Assembly (NCBI RefSeq): GCF_964059115.1
Contig: NZ_OZ060408.1
Span: 434,001 to 498,000, forward strand
Length of the DNA: 64,000 nt
Origin: Buchnera aphidicola (Pemphigus immunis)
GTDB taxonomy: Bacteria > Pseudomonadota > Gammaproteobacteria > Enterobacterales > Enterobacteriaceae
Direction: 5' to 3'
The notes under the pieces were generated by a model, which was not told where the DNA came from, did not search any database, and was given only the letters and a program-made list of their open reading frames with translations. Position numbers and translations under genes: made by a program. Positions 18,606-28,541 of the stretch are shown in pieces (the first letter of the stretch is position 1; the number at the start of each line of letters is the position of its first letter).

Positions 18606-19715
18606 TCAGACTAATAATCTTAAGATACGACGCAGTGGTTCAGCAGCTCCCCACAATAATTGATCCCCAACTGTAAAAGCAGATAAATATTTTTTACCTA
18701 AACTTAACTTACGCAATCTTCCAACAGGAGTTATTAACTTTCCCGTAACTGCAGTAGGTGTCAGATTATGTAAGGTGTCATTACAATTATTAGGAATCAC
18801 ACGTACCCATTCATTATGACTAGATAAAATTGTTTCAATTTCCGATATTGAAATGTCTTTTCTTAATTTTATAGTAAAAGATTGACTATGACAACGAAGT
18901 GATCCTACTCTTACACATACACCATCAATGAGAATTTTATCTTTAGAACCCAATATTTTATTAGTTTCTATTTGTGCTTTCCATTCTTCTTTAGTTTGTC
19001 CGTATTTTACATGTGTATCTATCCAAGGAAGCACGCTACAAACCAAAGGTACCTGAAAATAATCTTTTGGTAATATCTCTGACCGAGTAACCTTAGTCAC
19101 TTTTTGTTCAATGGATAAAGGTGATACACACTTACTTTCTAATTCCTTAGATACCGATGTATGCACAGCTCCCATTTGATGTAACAATTCCATCATGTTT
19201 TGAGCACCACTACCAGAAGCTGCTTGATAAGTAGAAACGGTTACCCATTCTATTAAGTTAGAAACAAATAAACCACCTAAAGACATTAACATCAAACTAA
19301 CAGTACAATTACCACCTATAAAATTTTTTATACCATTATGTATACTTTTCTCTATTATATTTTTATTTACTGGATCTAAAACTATGACAGAATCTTTTTT
19401 CATTCTTAATGTGGAAGCAGCATCTATCCAATAACCACTCCAACCTATTTCCCTTAATTTATAAAAAATAGCATTGGTATATTCTGCTCCTTGACAAGTA
19501 ATAATAATGTCTAATGCTTCCAATGCTTCAATGTTATAAGCATTTTCTAATTTAGATTGAATAACTCCTTGTATTTTAGGACCAATTTGACCTTGTTGAG
19601 ATGTAGAAAAAAAAACAGGAACAATCTTTTCAAAATCGTTTTCTTCACACATTCTATTTAGTAATACTGATCCTACCATCCCTCTCCAACCTATAAAACC
19701 GACTTTTTTTTTCAT
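18606..19715 (-). CDS. asd: Aspartate-semialdehyde dehydrogenase
   Basis: This enzyme reduces aspartyl phosphate to aspartate semialdehyde with NADPH, the branch point to lysine (and diaminopimelate for cell wall), threonine and methionine. The 369-residue product (E. coli 367) has the NADP-binding N-terminus [15 protein letters not shown], the catalytic cysteine in [12 protein letters not shown] near residue 136, and the substrate-binding histidine in [10 protein letters not shown]. It supplies the pathway completed by lysA at 8269. It is divergent from yhgN, its neighbour in E. coli as well. No Shine-Dalgarno is visible before the ATG at 19715. Confidence 0.97.
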   Translation of the reverse strand: MKKKVGFIGWRGMVGSVLLNRMCEENDFEKIVPVFFSTSQQGQIGPKIQGVIQSKLENAYNIEALEALDIIITCQGAEYTNAIFYKLREIGWSGYWIDAASTLRMKKDSVIVLDPVNKNIIEKSIHNGIKNFIGGNCTVSLMLMSLGGLFVSNLIEWVTVSTYQAASGSGAQNMMELLHQMGAVHTSVSKELESKCVSPLSIEQKVTKVTRSEILPKDYFQVPLVCSVLPWIDTHVKYGQTKEEWKAQIETNKILGSKDKILIDGVCVRVGSLRCHSQSFTIKLRKDISISEIETILSSHNEWVRVIPNNCNDTLHNLTPTAVTGKLITPVGRLRKLSLGKKYLSAFTVGDQLLWGAAEPLRRILRLLV

Positions 19716-20363
19716 TTTTTTACAATATATTAGATTAGTTTTTATTTATAATATAATAAATATTATATAGACTCTTATTTAAAAAAATAAATATAAATTT
19801 ATCAAAATAGTAATTTTATTTATCTTAAATTTTATCATTCTTACAATAAATAATTAGATTATAAAACATATTTTAAAATAAATAAACTAACTATATTATA
19901 TATTTACTATTTTATCCTCTATTTTTAAATAATACTTTATGTTAACCTAACATTATTTATTTAAAGTTTATTATGAATAAAATATTAACCATATAATTAA
20001 ATAAAAAAATACGTATTATTTAAAGTAAAGCAACTAATTATTTTATTCTTAATTTATTGTTAATAATTTCATATTAAATAAATAAAGATATAAATTAAAT
20101 ATTGTATTAAAAAATTTAATTACATATATCCTATGCATTATATATATAAAGTAATATATTTTTAATAATCATAAAAATATATTACTTTATATATATAAGA
20201 CATAAAAAGTATATATTATTAAATAATTTATATAAAAAATTATATATATAATAATTATATAATATTTTTAAGTTAAAAAGTAAATTCTATATACATATAA
20301 GTCAAAATACAGATTAAAAAACATATAAATATATTAATTCTAAAAACAGGAAAAACACCAAAA
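19716..20363. other. Divergent AT-rich spacer between asd and yhgN
   Basis: These 648 bases must hold the promoters for asd (minus) and yhgN (plus). I see no gene, tRNA or strong hairpin. An imperfect inverted repeat of alternating TA lies around 20140-20200 (AAAGTAATATATTTTTAAT and its near complement), which may only reflect base composition. Confidence 0.5.
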
Positions 20364-20957
20364 ATGACTGAAATAATTTCTGCAACTATACTATTAATAT
20401 TAATAATGGATCCTCTTGGTAATTTACCTATTTTTATGTCAGTTTTAAAAAATATTGATTCTAATCGACGTAAAATAGTTTTAATTAGAGAAATGATTAT
20501 TTCTTTATTAATTATGCTACTGTTTCTATTTGCAGGTGAAAAAATATTAACCGCCCTTAATTTAAGAACTGAAACAGTATCTATATCTGGTGGTATTATT
20601 TTATTTTTAATTGCCATTAAAATGATTTTTCCTTCCGAAGAAAATGTTAATAATGTTATCAATTCTCATGAAGAACCTTTTTTAGTACCTTTGGCAGTAC
20701 CACTTATCGCTGGACCTTCTTTATTGGCAACACTAATGCTATTATCACACCAATACCCTAATAAAATATTATATTTATCCGGAGCATTAATTATAGCATG
20801 GAGTACAACAGTAATAATATTACTATTATCTGAATTGTTTTTACGTTTATTTAGTAAAAAAGGAGTAAACGCTTTAGAAAGATTAATGGGTTTAGTATTA
20901 ATTATGTTATCTACCCAAATGTTTCTAGATGGAATTCAATCTTGGTTTCAACATTAA
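20364..20957 (+). CDS. yhgN: MarC-family inner-membrane protein YhgN
   Basis: This is a polytopic membrane protein of the MarC/UPF0056 family whose substrate is not established. The 197 residues (identical to the E. coli length) form about six hydrophobic segments, starting with TEIISATILLILIMDPLGNL and including the family motif AVPLIAGPSLLATLMLL. The ATG at 20364 has AGGA about 13 bases upstream. It sits beside asd, as in E. coli. Many reduced Buchnera genomes keep it, which suggests a real transport role, but this is inference. Confidence 0.93.
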   Translation: MTEIISATILLILIMDPLGNLPIFMSVLKNIDSNRRKIVLIREMIISLLIMLLFLFAGEKILTALNLRTETVSISGGIILFLIAIKMIFPSEENVNNVINSHEEPFLVPLAVPLIAGPSLLATLMLLSHQYPNKILYLSGALIIAWSTTVIILLLSELFLRLFSKKGVNALERLMGLVLIMLSTQMFLDGIQSWFQH

Positions 20958-21493
20958 ATTAAAGATAAATGCAATACAGTAATCTTAATGAATAAAATTA
21001 ATAAATATATTATGTATAATACATATTTATAACTTATTATAAACTACATTATTTTATATAAATATTATATATAATATTTTTTATATAAATATTATATATA
21101 AATAAATTTAATTTATTTTAAAAAAATATATTATTTATAAATCATCTTATATCAATAAATTAGTTTCATTTAAAATAAAATAAATAAATTTATTTTTAAA
21201 AAATTGCATTACATATTAATAATATAATAATCTTTATATAACAAAAAATAAATAAAATATTTATAAAAATATAAAATTAAAATTCAATATGTTAATATCT
21301 TTCAATCCTTATATTCTCAACAACATGTATATATTCAATATAATAATAATCAAATTATGATATAATTCATATTTTAATAATTATTTAAATTATAATTTAA
21401 TAATAATGAAATTATAATTCAAATAACGAAAAATATTATATTAATAATAACATATTTAAAATAATCGATAAAATAATTAAAAAGAGCCAATAT
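20958..21493. other. AT-rich spacer between yhgN and pgk
   Basis: This 536-base stretch has no coding signal. It contains a short tandem repeat (21052-21101, listed separately) and long alternating TA tracts. In E. coli epd precedes pgk; no trace of it is seen. Confidence 0.55.
21052..21101. repeat. Two-copy direct repeat of 23 bases
   Basis: The same 23-base sequence, beginning TTTTATATAAATATTA, occurs at 21052-21074 and again at 21079-21101, offset by 27 bases. Each copy is itself nearly palindromic. It lies about 390 bases upstream of pgk in a non-coding region. It is probably a local slippage duplication. Confidence 0.7.
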
Positions 21494-22657
21494 ATGATAC
21501 ATCTGTCCGATTTAGATATTTCTAATAAACGTGTCCTGATAAGATTAGATCTTAATGTACCTATTAAAAATAATATTATAGAATCTGAATCCCGTATTCT
21601 TGCAGCGTTACCAACAATTCAATTTGCATTAAAAAAAAACGCAAAAGTTATAATTATGTCACATTTAGGAAGACCAAAATACGAAAAATACGAAAAAAAA
21701 TTATCCTTGTTTCCTATTTATAAATATCTCAAAAAAAAAATAAAATATAATACAGTCAATTTTACTAACGATTATCTAAATGGAGTCAACATTAATGCAG
21801 GTGAATTATTAATTCTAGAAAATGTAAGGTTTAATTTAGGAGAAAAAAATAATGATGTTTCTCTATCTAAAAAATATGCTAATTTATGTGATATTTTTGT
21901 TATGGATGCATTTGGAACATCTCATCGAATTGAATCATCTACTTATGGAATAGCAGAATTTGCACCGATATCGTGCGCAGGTCCCTTGTTAAAATCAGAA
22001 TTAAAAACATTAACTCAAGCTTTAAAAAATCCTAAACGTCCTCTAATAGCTATTGTAGGAGGTGCAAAAGTTTCTACAAAATTTAATATTTTAAATTCAC
22101 TAACAAAAATAGCAGACACTATTATTGTAGGAGGTGGAATAGCTAATACTTTTATAGCTACTGATTACTCGGTAGGAAAATCGTTACATGAACCAAAATT
22201 TATAAATCAAGCTAAAATATTAAAAGAAAACAATAATATCGTTATTCCTGTTGATTCAAGAGTAGGAACACACTTCAGTAAAAATAGTCCTGTCACAATA
22301 AAAAAAATCAATGAAATCAAAAAAAATGAAGAAATTATGGATTTCGGAGATCAAACTATAAAAAATATGATTCATATTTTAAAAAAAGCTAAAACTATTC
22401 TTTGGAATGGACCAGTAGGAGTATTTGAATTCCCAAATTTTAGAAAAGGAACTGAAATGCTAGCGATGACTATTGCAAATAGTCATGCATTTTCTATAGC
22501 AGGAGGCGGCGATACATTATCTGTAATAGATATGTTTAATATAAAAAAGAATATTTCATATATTTCAACTGGAGGAGGTGCTTTTTTACAATTTCTTGAA
22601 GGAAATACTTTACCAACAGTAAAAATATTACAAAAAAGATCGCTAGAAAAAATATAA
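21494..22657 (+). CDS. pgk: Phosphoglycerate kinase
   Basis: This glycolytic kinase interconverts 1,3-bisphosphoglycerate and 3-phosphoglycerate with ATP. The 387-residue protein is exactly the E. coli length. The N-terminal substrate domain shows KRVLIRLDLNVP and the basic patch in IIMSHLGRPK; the nucleotide domain shows AIVGGAKVSTK, WNGPVGVFE and the C-terminal AGGGDTLSVI and STGGGAFLQFLEG. All catalytic regions look intact. It is followed by fbaA after 47 bases, the normal enterobacterial pair, and a terminator after fbaA closes the unit. Confidence 0.97.
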   Translation: MIHLSDLDISNKRVLIRLDLNVPIKNNIIESESRILAALPTIQFALKKNAKVIIMSHLGRPKYEKYEKKLSLFPIYKYLKKKIKYNTVNFTNDYLNGVNINAGELLILENVRFNLGEKNNDVSLSKKYANLCDIFVMDAFGTSHRIESSTYGIAEFAPISCAGPLLKSELKTLTQALKNPKRPLIAIVGGAKVSTKFNILNSLTKIADTIIVGGGIANTFIATDYSVGKSLHEPKFINQAKILKENNNIVIPVDSRVGTHFSKNSPVTIKKINEIKKNEEIMDFGDQTIKNMIHILKKAKTILWNGPVGVFEFPNFRKGTEMLAMTIANSHAFSIAGGGDTLSVIDMFNIKKNISYISTGGGAFLQFLEGNTLPTVKILQKRSLEKI

Positions 22658-22704
22658 AAATTATTTTTATAAATAATAAATAATTTGTTAATAGGAAAAC
22701 AACT

Positions 22705-23784
22705 ATGTCAAAAGTATTAAATTTCCTAAAACCAGGAGTTATTTTTGGTCATGATATTCAAAAATTATTTCAATTTGCTAAACTAAATAAATTTGCTATA
22801 CCTGCAGTAAATTGCATAGGTACAGATTCTATTAATTCCGTATTAGAAACAGCAGCCGAAATTCAAGGACCAGTAATTATACAATTCTCTCACGGAGGAT
22901 CCTCTTTTATATCTGGAAAGGGTATAAAAACAAAAAAAACAGAAGAACAAGCCATTATAGGAGCTATTTCCGGGGCTCAACATGTACATTTAATGGCAAA
23001 ATATTATGGAATACCAGTAATCATACATACTGATCATTGCCATAAAGAAATACTACCATGGATAAACGGATTATTAATATCCAGTGAAAATCATTTTAAA
23101 GAAAATGGAGTACCACTTTTTTCATCACATATGATAGATTTGTCAAAAGAAAAAATAGAAATAAATTTAGATATTTGTGCTAAATATTTAAAAATTATGA
23201 AAAAAATGAACATTTTTTTAGAAATAGAACTTGGTTGTACTGGAGGAGAAGAAGATGGAATAGATAATAATCACTTACATAGTTCTTCTTTATATACTCG
23301 TCCTGAAGAAGTAAATTACGCTTATGAAATACTACATTCTATTAGTCCATACTTTACTATTGCAGCTGCCTTTGGTAACGTACATGGCGTATATCAAACC
23401 GGAAACATTCAACTAAAGCCTATCATTCTAAAAAAATCACAAGAATATATTAGCAAAAAACATAACTTACCACATAATTATTTAAACTTTGTATTTCATG
23501 GTGGTTCTGGATCATCTGAATTGGATATTAAAAAATCTATTGAATATGGCGTAGTAAAAATGAACATAGATACAGATGTACAATGGGCATCATGGAAAGG
23601 TATATTAGAATTTTACAAAAAAAATAAAAGTTATTTACATAATCAACTTGGCAATCCAAATGGAAATAACGAACCTAACAAAAAATATTATGATCCACGT
23701 ATGTGGATCAGAGAATCTCAAACATCAATGTCTAAATATTTAAAAAAAGTTTTTCAAAAATTAAACGCTTGCTATACTTTATAA
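22705..23784 (+). CDS. fbaA: Fructose-bisphosphate aldolase, class II
   Basis: This zinc-dependent aldolase cleaves fructose 1,6-bisphosphate to dihydroxyacetone phosphate and glyceraldehyde 3-phosphate. Length is 359 residues, as in E. coli. Zinc ligands are visible in IHTDHCHKE, GNVHGVY and VFHGGSGSSE, and the family motif IELGCTGGEEDG is present. AGGA lies eight bases before the ATG. It is co-transcribed with pgk. The strong hairpin at 23824-23855 should end the transcript. mscS follows further downstream, as in E. coli. Confidence 0.97.
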   Translation: MSKVLNFLKPGVIFGHDIQKLFQFAKLNKFAIPAVNCIGTDSINSVLETAAEIQGPVIIQFSHGGSSFISGKGIKTKKTEEQAIIGAISGAQHVHLMAKYYGIPVIIHTDHCHKEILPWINGLLISSENHFKENGVPLFSSHMIDLSKEKIEINLDICAKYLKIMKKMNIFLEIELGCTGGEEDGIDNNHLHSSSLYTRPEEVNYAYEILHSISPYFTIAAAFGNVHGVYQTGNIQLKPIILKKSQEYISKKHNLPHNYLNFVFHGGSGSSELDIKKSIEYGVVKMNIDTDVQWASWKGILEFYKKNKSYLHNQLGNPNGNNEPNKKYYDPRMWIRESQTSMSKYLKKVFQKLNACYTL

Positions 23785-24201
23785 TTGTTTTTTTAATTCC
23801 ATTTTTATTAAAGTAAAATTAGAGGAGAATAGAATTGTATTCTCCCTGATTTTTTAATCAATAAATAAAAATTCAACTGCATTAAGTTACTCACTAATAA
23901 TACTATTAATTAAAATAAATAATCAAATATATATTATAAATCACATAAACTCATATACTTACTTTTTCTTGTTTTTTCAAAAAAAATAAAATATAATTTT
24001 TAATATATTTTAAAAAATACACTAAATTATAAAAAAATAAATAGAGATATAATTATTAATACCATAATATCTCATATACTATTTTTTGTCTAAAAAAGAA
24101 TACCTATTTACAAAAAATATACTCATATAAAATATTACTTTATCATCTATATTTTTAAATCTGATAATATATTAAAAAAAAGCGAACTAATAAGGACAAA
24201 A
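23785..24201 (+). other. Spacer between fbaA and mscS
   Basis: After the terminator at 23824-23855 the remaining roughly 350 bases are AT-rich with no coding signal or further recognisable hairpin. They must hold the mscS promoter. Confidence 0.55.
23824..23855 (+). terminator. Rho-independent terminator of the pgk-fbaA unit
   Basis: A perfect 8-bp stem, GGAGAATA (23824-23831) with TATTCTCC (23838-23845) and a six-base loop, is followed five bases later by a run of six T (23850-23855). It starts 40 bases after the fbaA stop codon and is among the more GC-rich hairpins in the window. Confidence 0.85.
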
Positions 24202-25071
24202 ATGGAAGACTTAAATGTAGTGAATGATATTAATCATGCTGAAAATTGGTTAATACAAAATCAGAAACTACTACTTGGATATATAATTAATCTTACTTCC
24301 GCTATTGTTATATTAATAGTAGGATTATTTGTTGCAAGGATCATCGCTAATGGAGTAAATAAAGTTTTACTTACTAGAAACATCGATTCAACTATTTCTG
24401 GTTTTCTTGCAGCCTTAGCTAGATATGTTATAATTACATTTACCCTCATTGCAAGTTTAGGTTGCATTGGTGTACAAACTACATCGGTAATTACTATACT
24501 GGGTGCTGCTGGTATGGCCATAGGATTAGCATTACAAGGATCTCTATCCAATTTTGCAGCAGGTGTTTTATTAGTAACACTTAGACCTCTTCGCACCGGA
24601 GAATATGTAGATTTAGGTACTGTTGCAGGAACAGTCACAAATGTACATATATTTTATACTACATTACGTACTCTTGATGGAAAAATAGCTATTGTACCAA
24701 ATGGGAAAATTGTATCCGGAAATATAATCAACTATTCTAGAGAACCTGCTAGAAGAAATGAATTTATTATTTGTGTCTCTTATAACTCTAATATTGACTT
24801 AGTTATTAATATACTACATGAAGTTATCAATACCGATGATAGAGTTTTAAAAGATCGAGGTGTAATTATTGGATTAAGTGAATTAGGACCATTTTCTCTT
24901 AACTTTATAGTAAGATGCTGGAGCAATACAGATGATCTTAATATAGTTTATTGGGATTTAATGGCTAAATTCAAAAAAGCTTTAGATTCTAATAATATTG
25001 ACGCACCTTATCCTAAAATAAATGTTCATGTTTATAAAACAAAAAAACCTTTTAAAAAAAAATTTAAATAA
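24202..25071 (+). CDS. mscS: Small-conductance mechanosensitive channel MscS
   Basis: MscS opens under membrane tension and releases solutes during osmotic downshock. The 289-residue product (E. coli 286) has three N-terminal transmembrane helices. The pore-lining third helix is recognisable from GAAGMAIGLALQGSLSN, with the Gly/Ala packing pattern, followed by the beta domain beginning RPLRTGEYV and the vestibule domain. AAGGA lies seven bases before the ATG. It lies downstream of fbaA, as in E. coli. In a cell inside host bacteriocytes it may handle osmotic change on release, which is inference. Confidence 0.95.
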   Translation: MEDLNVVNDINHAENWLIQNQKLLLGYIINLTSAIVILIVGLFVARIIANGVNKVLLTRNIDSTISGFLAALARYVIITFTLIASLGCIGVQTTSVITILGAAGMAIGLALQGSLSNFAAGVLLVTLRPLRTGEYVDLGTVAGTVTNVHIFYTTLRTLDGKIAIVPNGKIVSGNIINYSREPARRNEFIICVSYNSNIDLVINILHEVINTDDRVLKDRGVIIGLSELGPFSLNFIVRCWSNTDDLNIVYWDLMAKFKKALDSNNIDAPYPKINVHVYKTKKPFKKKFK

Positions 25072-25164
25072 ATTTAATACATATTTAATTTTGAATTACT
25101 TATCAAGATTAAAAATATATTCGTAATTATCTCTTAATTTTATAATTAATAAGATTAAAAAATT

Positions 25165-28100
25165 ATGTTCTTAATATATAAATCCAACAGATTAGATCTT
25201 CTTATACATCAAGCATGCAATATTATTAAAAAAAATCCGTTATCCAATCCTCTACAAAACGAAATATTTTTATTAAATAATATCGAAAATGCCCAATGGA
25301 TTAAAATTTGCATAGCAGAAAAATTAAAAATATCGGCGAATATTAAATTTTTTACAATATCTGATTTCATATGGAAATTATTTAGAATATTCATTCCAGA
25401 TAATATTCATCTTAAAAAATTACATAAATCTAACATTATATGGAAAATAATGACATTAATAGAAGAAAAAAAAATTACTAATTTAATTAATAAAAAAGAT
25501 TCTCAATTAAAAAAATTTATATTTGCATCTCATGTATCAGAATTATTTGATCAATATTTAATTTATCGTCCAGATTGGTTAGACTCTTGGGAAAAAAATA
25601 ATAATTTTATTAACTTCAAATCAAAACAAAAATGGCAAAAAAAATTATGGAGAACATTAACCCTTGATTATATAAATAATAAAAAGCATTTTAATATTTT
25701 AGATTTATTACCTATGTTACTAAAAAAAATAAATATCTCAAAATCTACCTTTAAATATATTCCTTTTAGATTTTTTATTTGTAATATTTCTGATATACCT
25801 ATATCCTATCTATCTATATTATATTCTTTAAGCAAATATTACCAAATATATTTATTAATGACAACACCTTATATAAATCATAAATTTATTACAAAAAAAG
25901 AAAATAATAAAACACAATTAAATTTATCTCTTTATTCTAAAGAAAAATACTACAATTTATATGAACAATATTATCAATTAGGTATTATAGATCAAGTCAA
26001 CCCAATATTATTATCATGCGGACAATATGGATATGAATATATTTGCTTTTTATTGTTAATGAAAAATAAGTATATCAATTGTTATACAAATACTTATAAA
26101 AATAATTTATTAAATATAATTCAAAAAAATATTTTAAAATCAACAAAAAAGAAAAAAAATAAAAAAATCACAGATAAAAAAATAAAAAAAATCATATTTA
26201 ATCCTAAAGATAAATCTGTTTCAATACACATCTGTTATAATCTACAAAGAGAAATTGAAATACTACATGATAATTTATTATATATATTAAATAAAGATTC
26301 TTTAATTCTACCAAAAGATATTATTGTTAAATCTTTTCAATTAAATCTATATATACCTTTCATTAACAGCGTATTCAATTCTACGTCTACAAAAAACCGT
26401 ATTCCTTTTATCATTTATAACGAATTATCTAATAAACATCATGAAATTATATCAGTTTTTAATAAATTATTACATTTAGAACAAAATAGATTATATAATC
26501 AAGAAATATTTAACTTATTACAGATATCTGAATTAGCAAAAAAATTCTGTATTGATAATAAAGATCTATCTATATTATTTACTTTAGTATGTAAATCAGG
26601 AATCAGATGGGGTTTAGATCAAGAACATATTAAAAATTTATCATTACCAAATAACGTAAAATACACATGGGAATATGGAATAAAAAAAATAATGTTAGGT
26701 TATTCAATAAATAATAAACATGTTGCTTGGAAAAACACTTTTCCATATAACATAGAAAACAAATCTAATGTTAAATTAATATGCAAAATTATAAATTTAG
26801 TTAAAATGTTACATAAATGGAAAAAAAAATTATCAACACCAAAATTGCTAAAAACATGGTTGCCTTTATGTCGTCAATTAATAAATGATTTTTTTTATAA
26901 AAGTGATGATACAGAAAATATATTTAACAAAATTGAAGAAAAATGGATAAAAATCATCCATACTGGAACAAAATTAAATTATAAAAAAAAATTCCTATTT
27001 CAATATTACGAAACAAACTATCCTTAAATAATTTTCATTATAATAAGAATTATAAAAATTTATTTTCTGGACCTGTTATTTTTTCTAATTTTTCTGCACT
27101 ACCTACGATACCTTTTAAATTTATGTATATTATCGGTTTTAATCACAAACATTTTCCAAAAAAAACAATATCACAAGAACTCAATTTAATACAAAAAAAA
27201 CCAAGAATATGTGATCCTAATAGATATAATCAAAATCGATATCTATTTTTAGAAACAATTCTTTCTATAAAAAAATACCTATATATCAGCTATATAGCTG
27301 AAAATAATTCTTTTTCTTCAACAAATTATCCATCGATATTATTAGAAGAATTAATAAATTTCATTACTAATAATGTTTATATTATAAAAAAAGAAGGGAA
27401 AAAATCAAATCAAAATTCAAATGATGTTTTTTCATCATTATGTCATTTACATACAAAAACAGCTTTTAATATAAAAAATTTTATAAAAAATAATAATTAT
27501 CAAAGTTTTGATGCAACATGGTTAAAAATAATTAATTCAAAAAAAAATAAAAAACACGAATTGGTAAAACCAATTCCACACATAATAAAAAAAGATATAA
27601 ACTTTAAAAATTTTTTATCTTTTTGGAATAATCCTATTCGTTACTTTTTTCATAAGCAACTTAACATTCAACTCAATTTGAAAGTATTCAAAAATACAGA
27701 AAATTTTCAACCTAACGCTTTGGATCTTTATAAAATTAGATCACACTTAACAAAGAAATTAATTGAAAATAAAGATACATCTGACATTTTTCAATATTTT
27801 ACTGATATTGGATTATTATCCTATGATAATTTTAGTTTTTCTTTCTTAGAAAAACAAAAAGAAAAAATTACATCTTTAGCAAAAAAAATATCTGTAATAA
27901 AAACATTACCTGTTATCAAAAAAAACTTTAATATTAAAATACATAATTATTATTTGCGAGGTTCTCTATACGAAATATATAACATTGGTCTCGTTCGTTG
28001 GAAACCCAAAATACTTAATTTAAACGACAGCATGCAATTATGGTTAGAACACTTAATCTATTGTTATTTAGGTGGAAAAGAAAAAAGCACAATGTTAGGA

Positions 28101-28493
28101 ATGAACAACAGCAAATGGAATTTTTACAATATAGAAAAAGAAGAAGCTTATCGCTATATCGAACTATATGTATCTGGATATATAGAAGGGTTAAAAAAAC
28201 CTCTATTGTTAATTAAATCAGGTGCTAACTGGATCAATATAATATATGACAAAATTAACAAAAAAATAATACTAGATAATAAAATAAAAAATAAAGGTTA
28301 CGCAAAAATGCTCAGTACATGGCACGGAAATCAATATCATATTGGCGAAAAATGCGATCCCTATATAAAAAAAATTATTCCAATATTAAACAAAAATTAT
28401 ATTAATGATATATATCATATATCAAAATTTTGGTGGATTCCTATATTAAATTATCAATTAATTAATGAACATTACAATATACTTAATATTTAA
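25165..28493 (+). pseudogene. recC: Exonuclease V gamma subunit RecC, frameshifted at an A9 run (possibly rescued)
   Basis: RecC recognises Chi and scaffolds RecB and RecD in the RecBCD helicase-nuclease. The first frame (25165-27027) ends at TAA. RecC homology resumes in another frame well before the next ATG at 27123: the segment from about 26991 reads IPISILRNKL, then LFSGPVIFSNFS and LPTIPFKFMYIIGFN, matching the RecC block RSIPFKVVCLLGMN. The frames meet at A9, 26983-26991. One extra A fuses them into 1109 residues (E. coli 1122) with no other lesion. Without it, RecC is truncated at 620 residues. recB follows after 48 bases and recD after that. The gene may be read through by polymerase slippage, may be newly inactivated, or may carry a sequencing error. 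Confidence 0.9.
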
Positions 28494-28541
28494 TTCATCA
28501 GGTAATATATATTTTAAATAACAAATTAAATTTATTTTAAA

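Noticed and set aside
20273..20662. 129-residue minus-strand reading frame overlapping the start of yhgN
   Set aside because: It is mostly antisense to yhgN, with a tail in AT-rich spacer; no supporting homology.
24261..24638. 125-residue minus-strand reading frame inside mscS
   Set aside because: It lies antisense to a conserved gene, has no homology I recognise and no start signal; it is a shadow frame.
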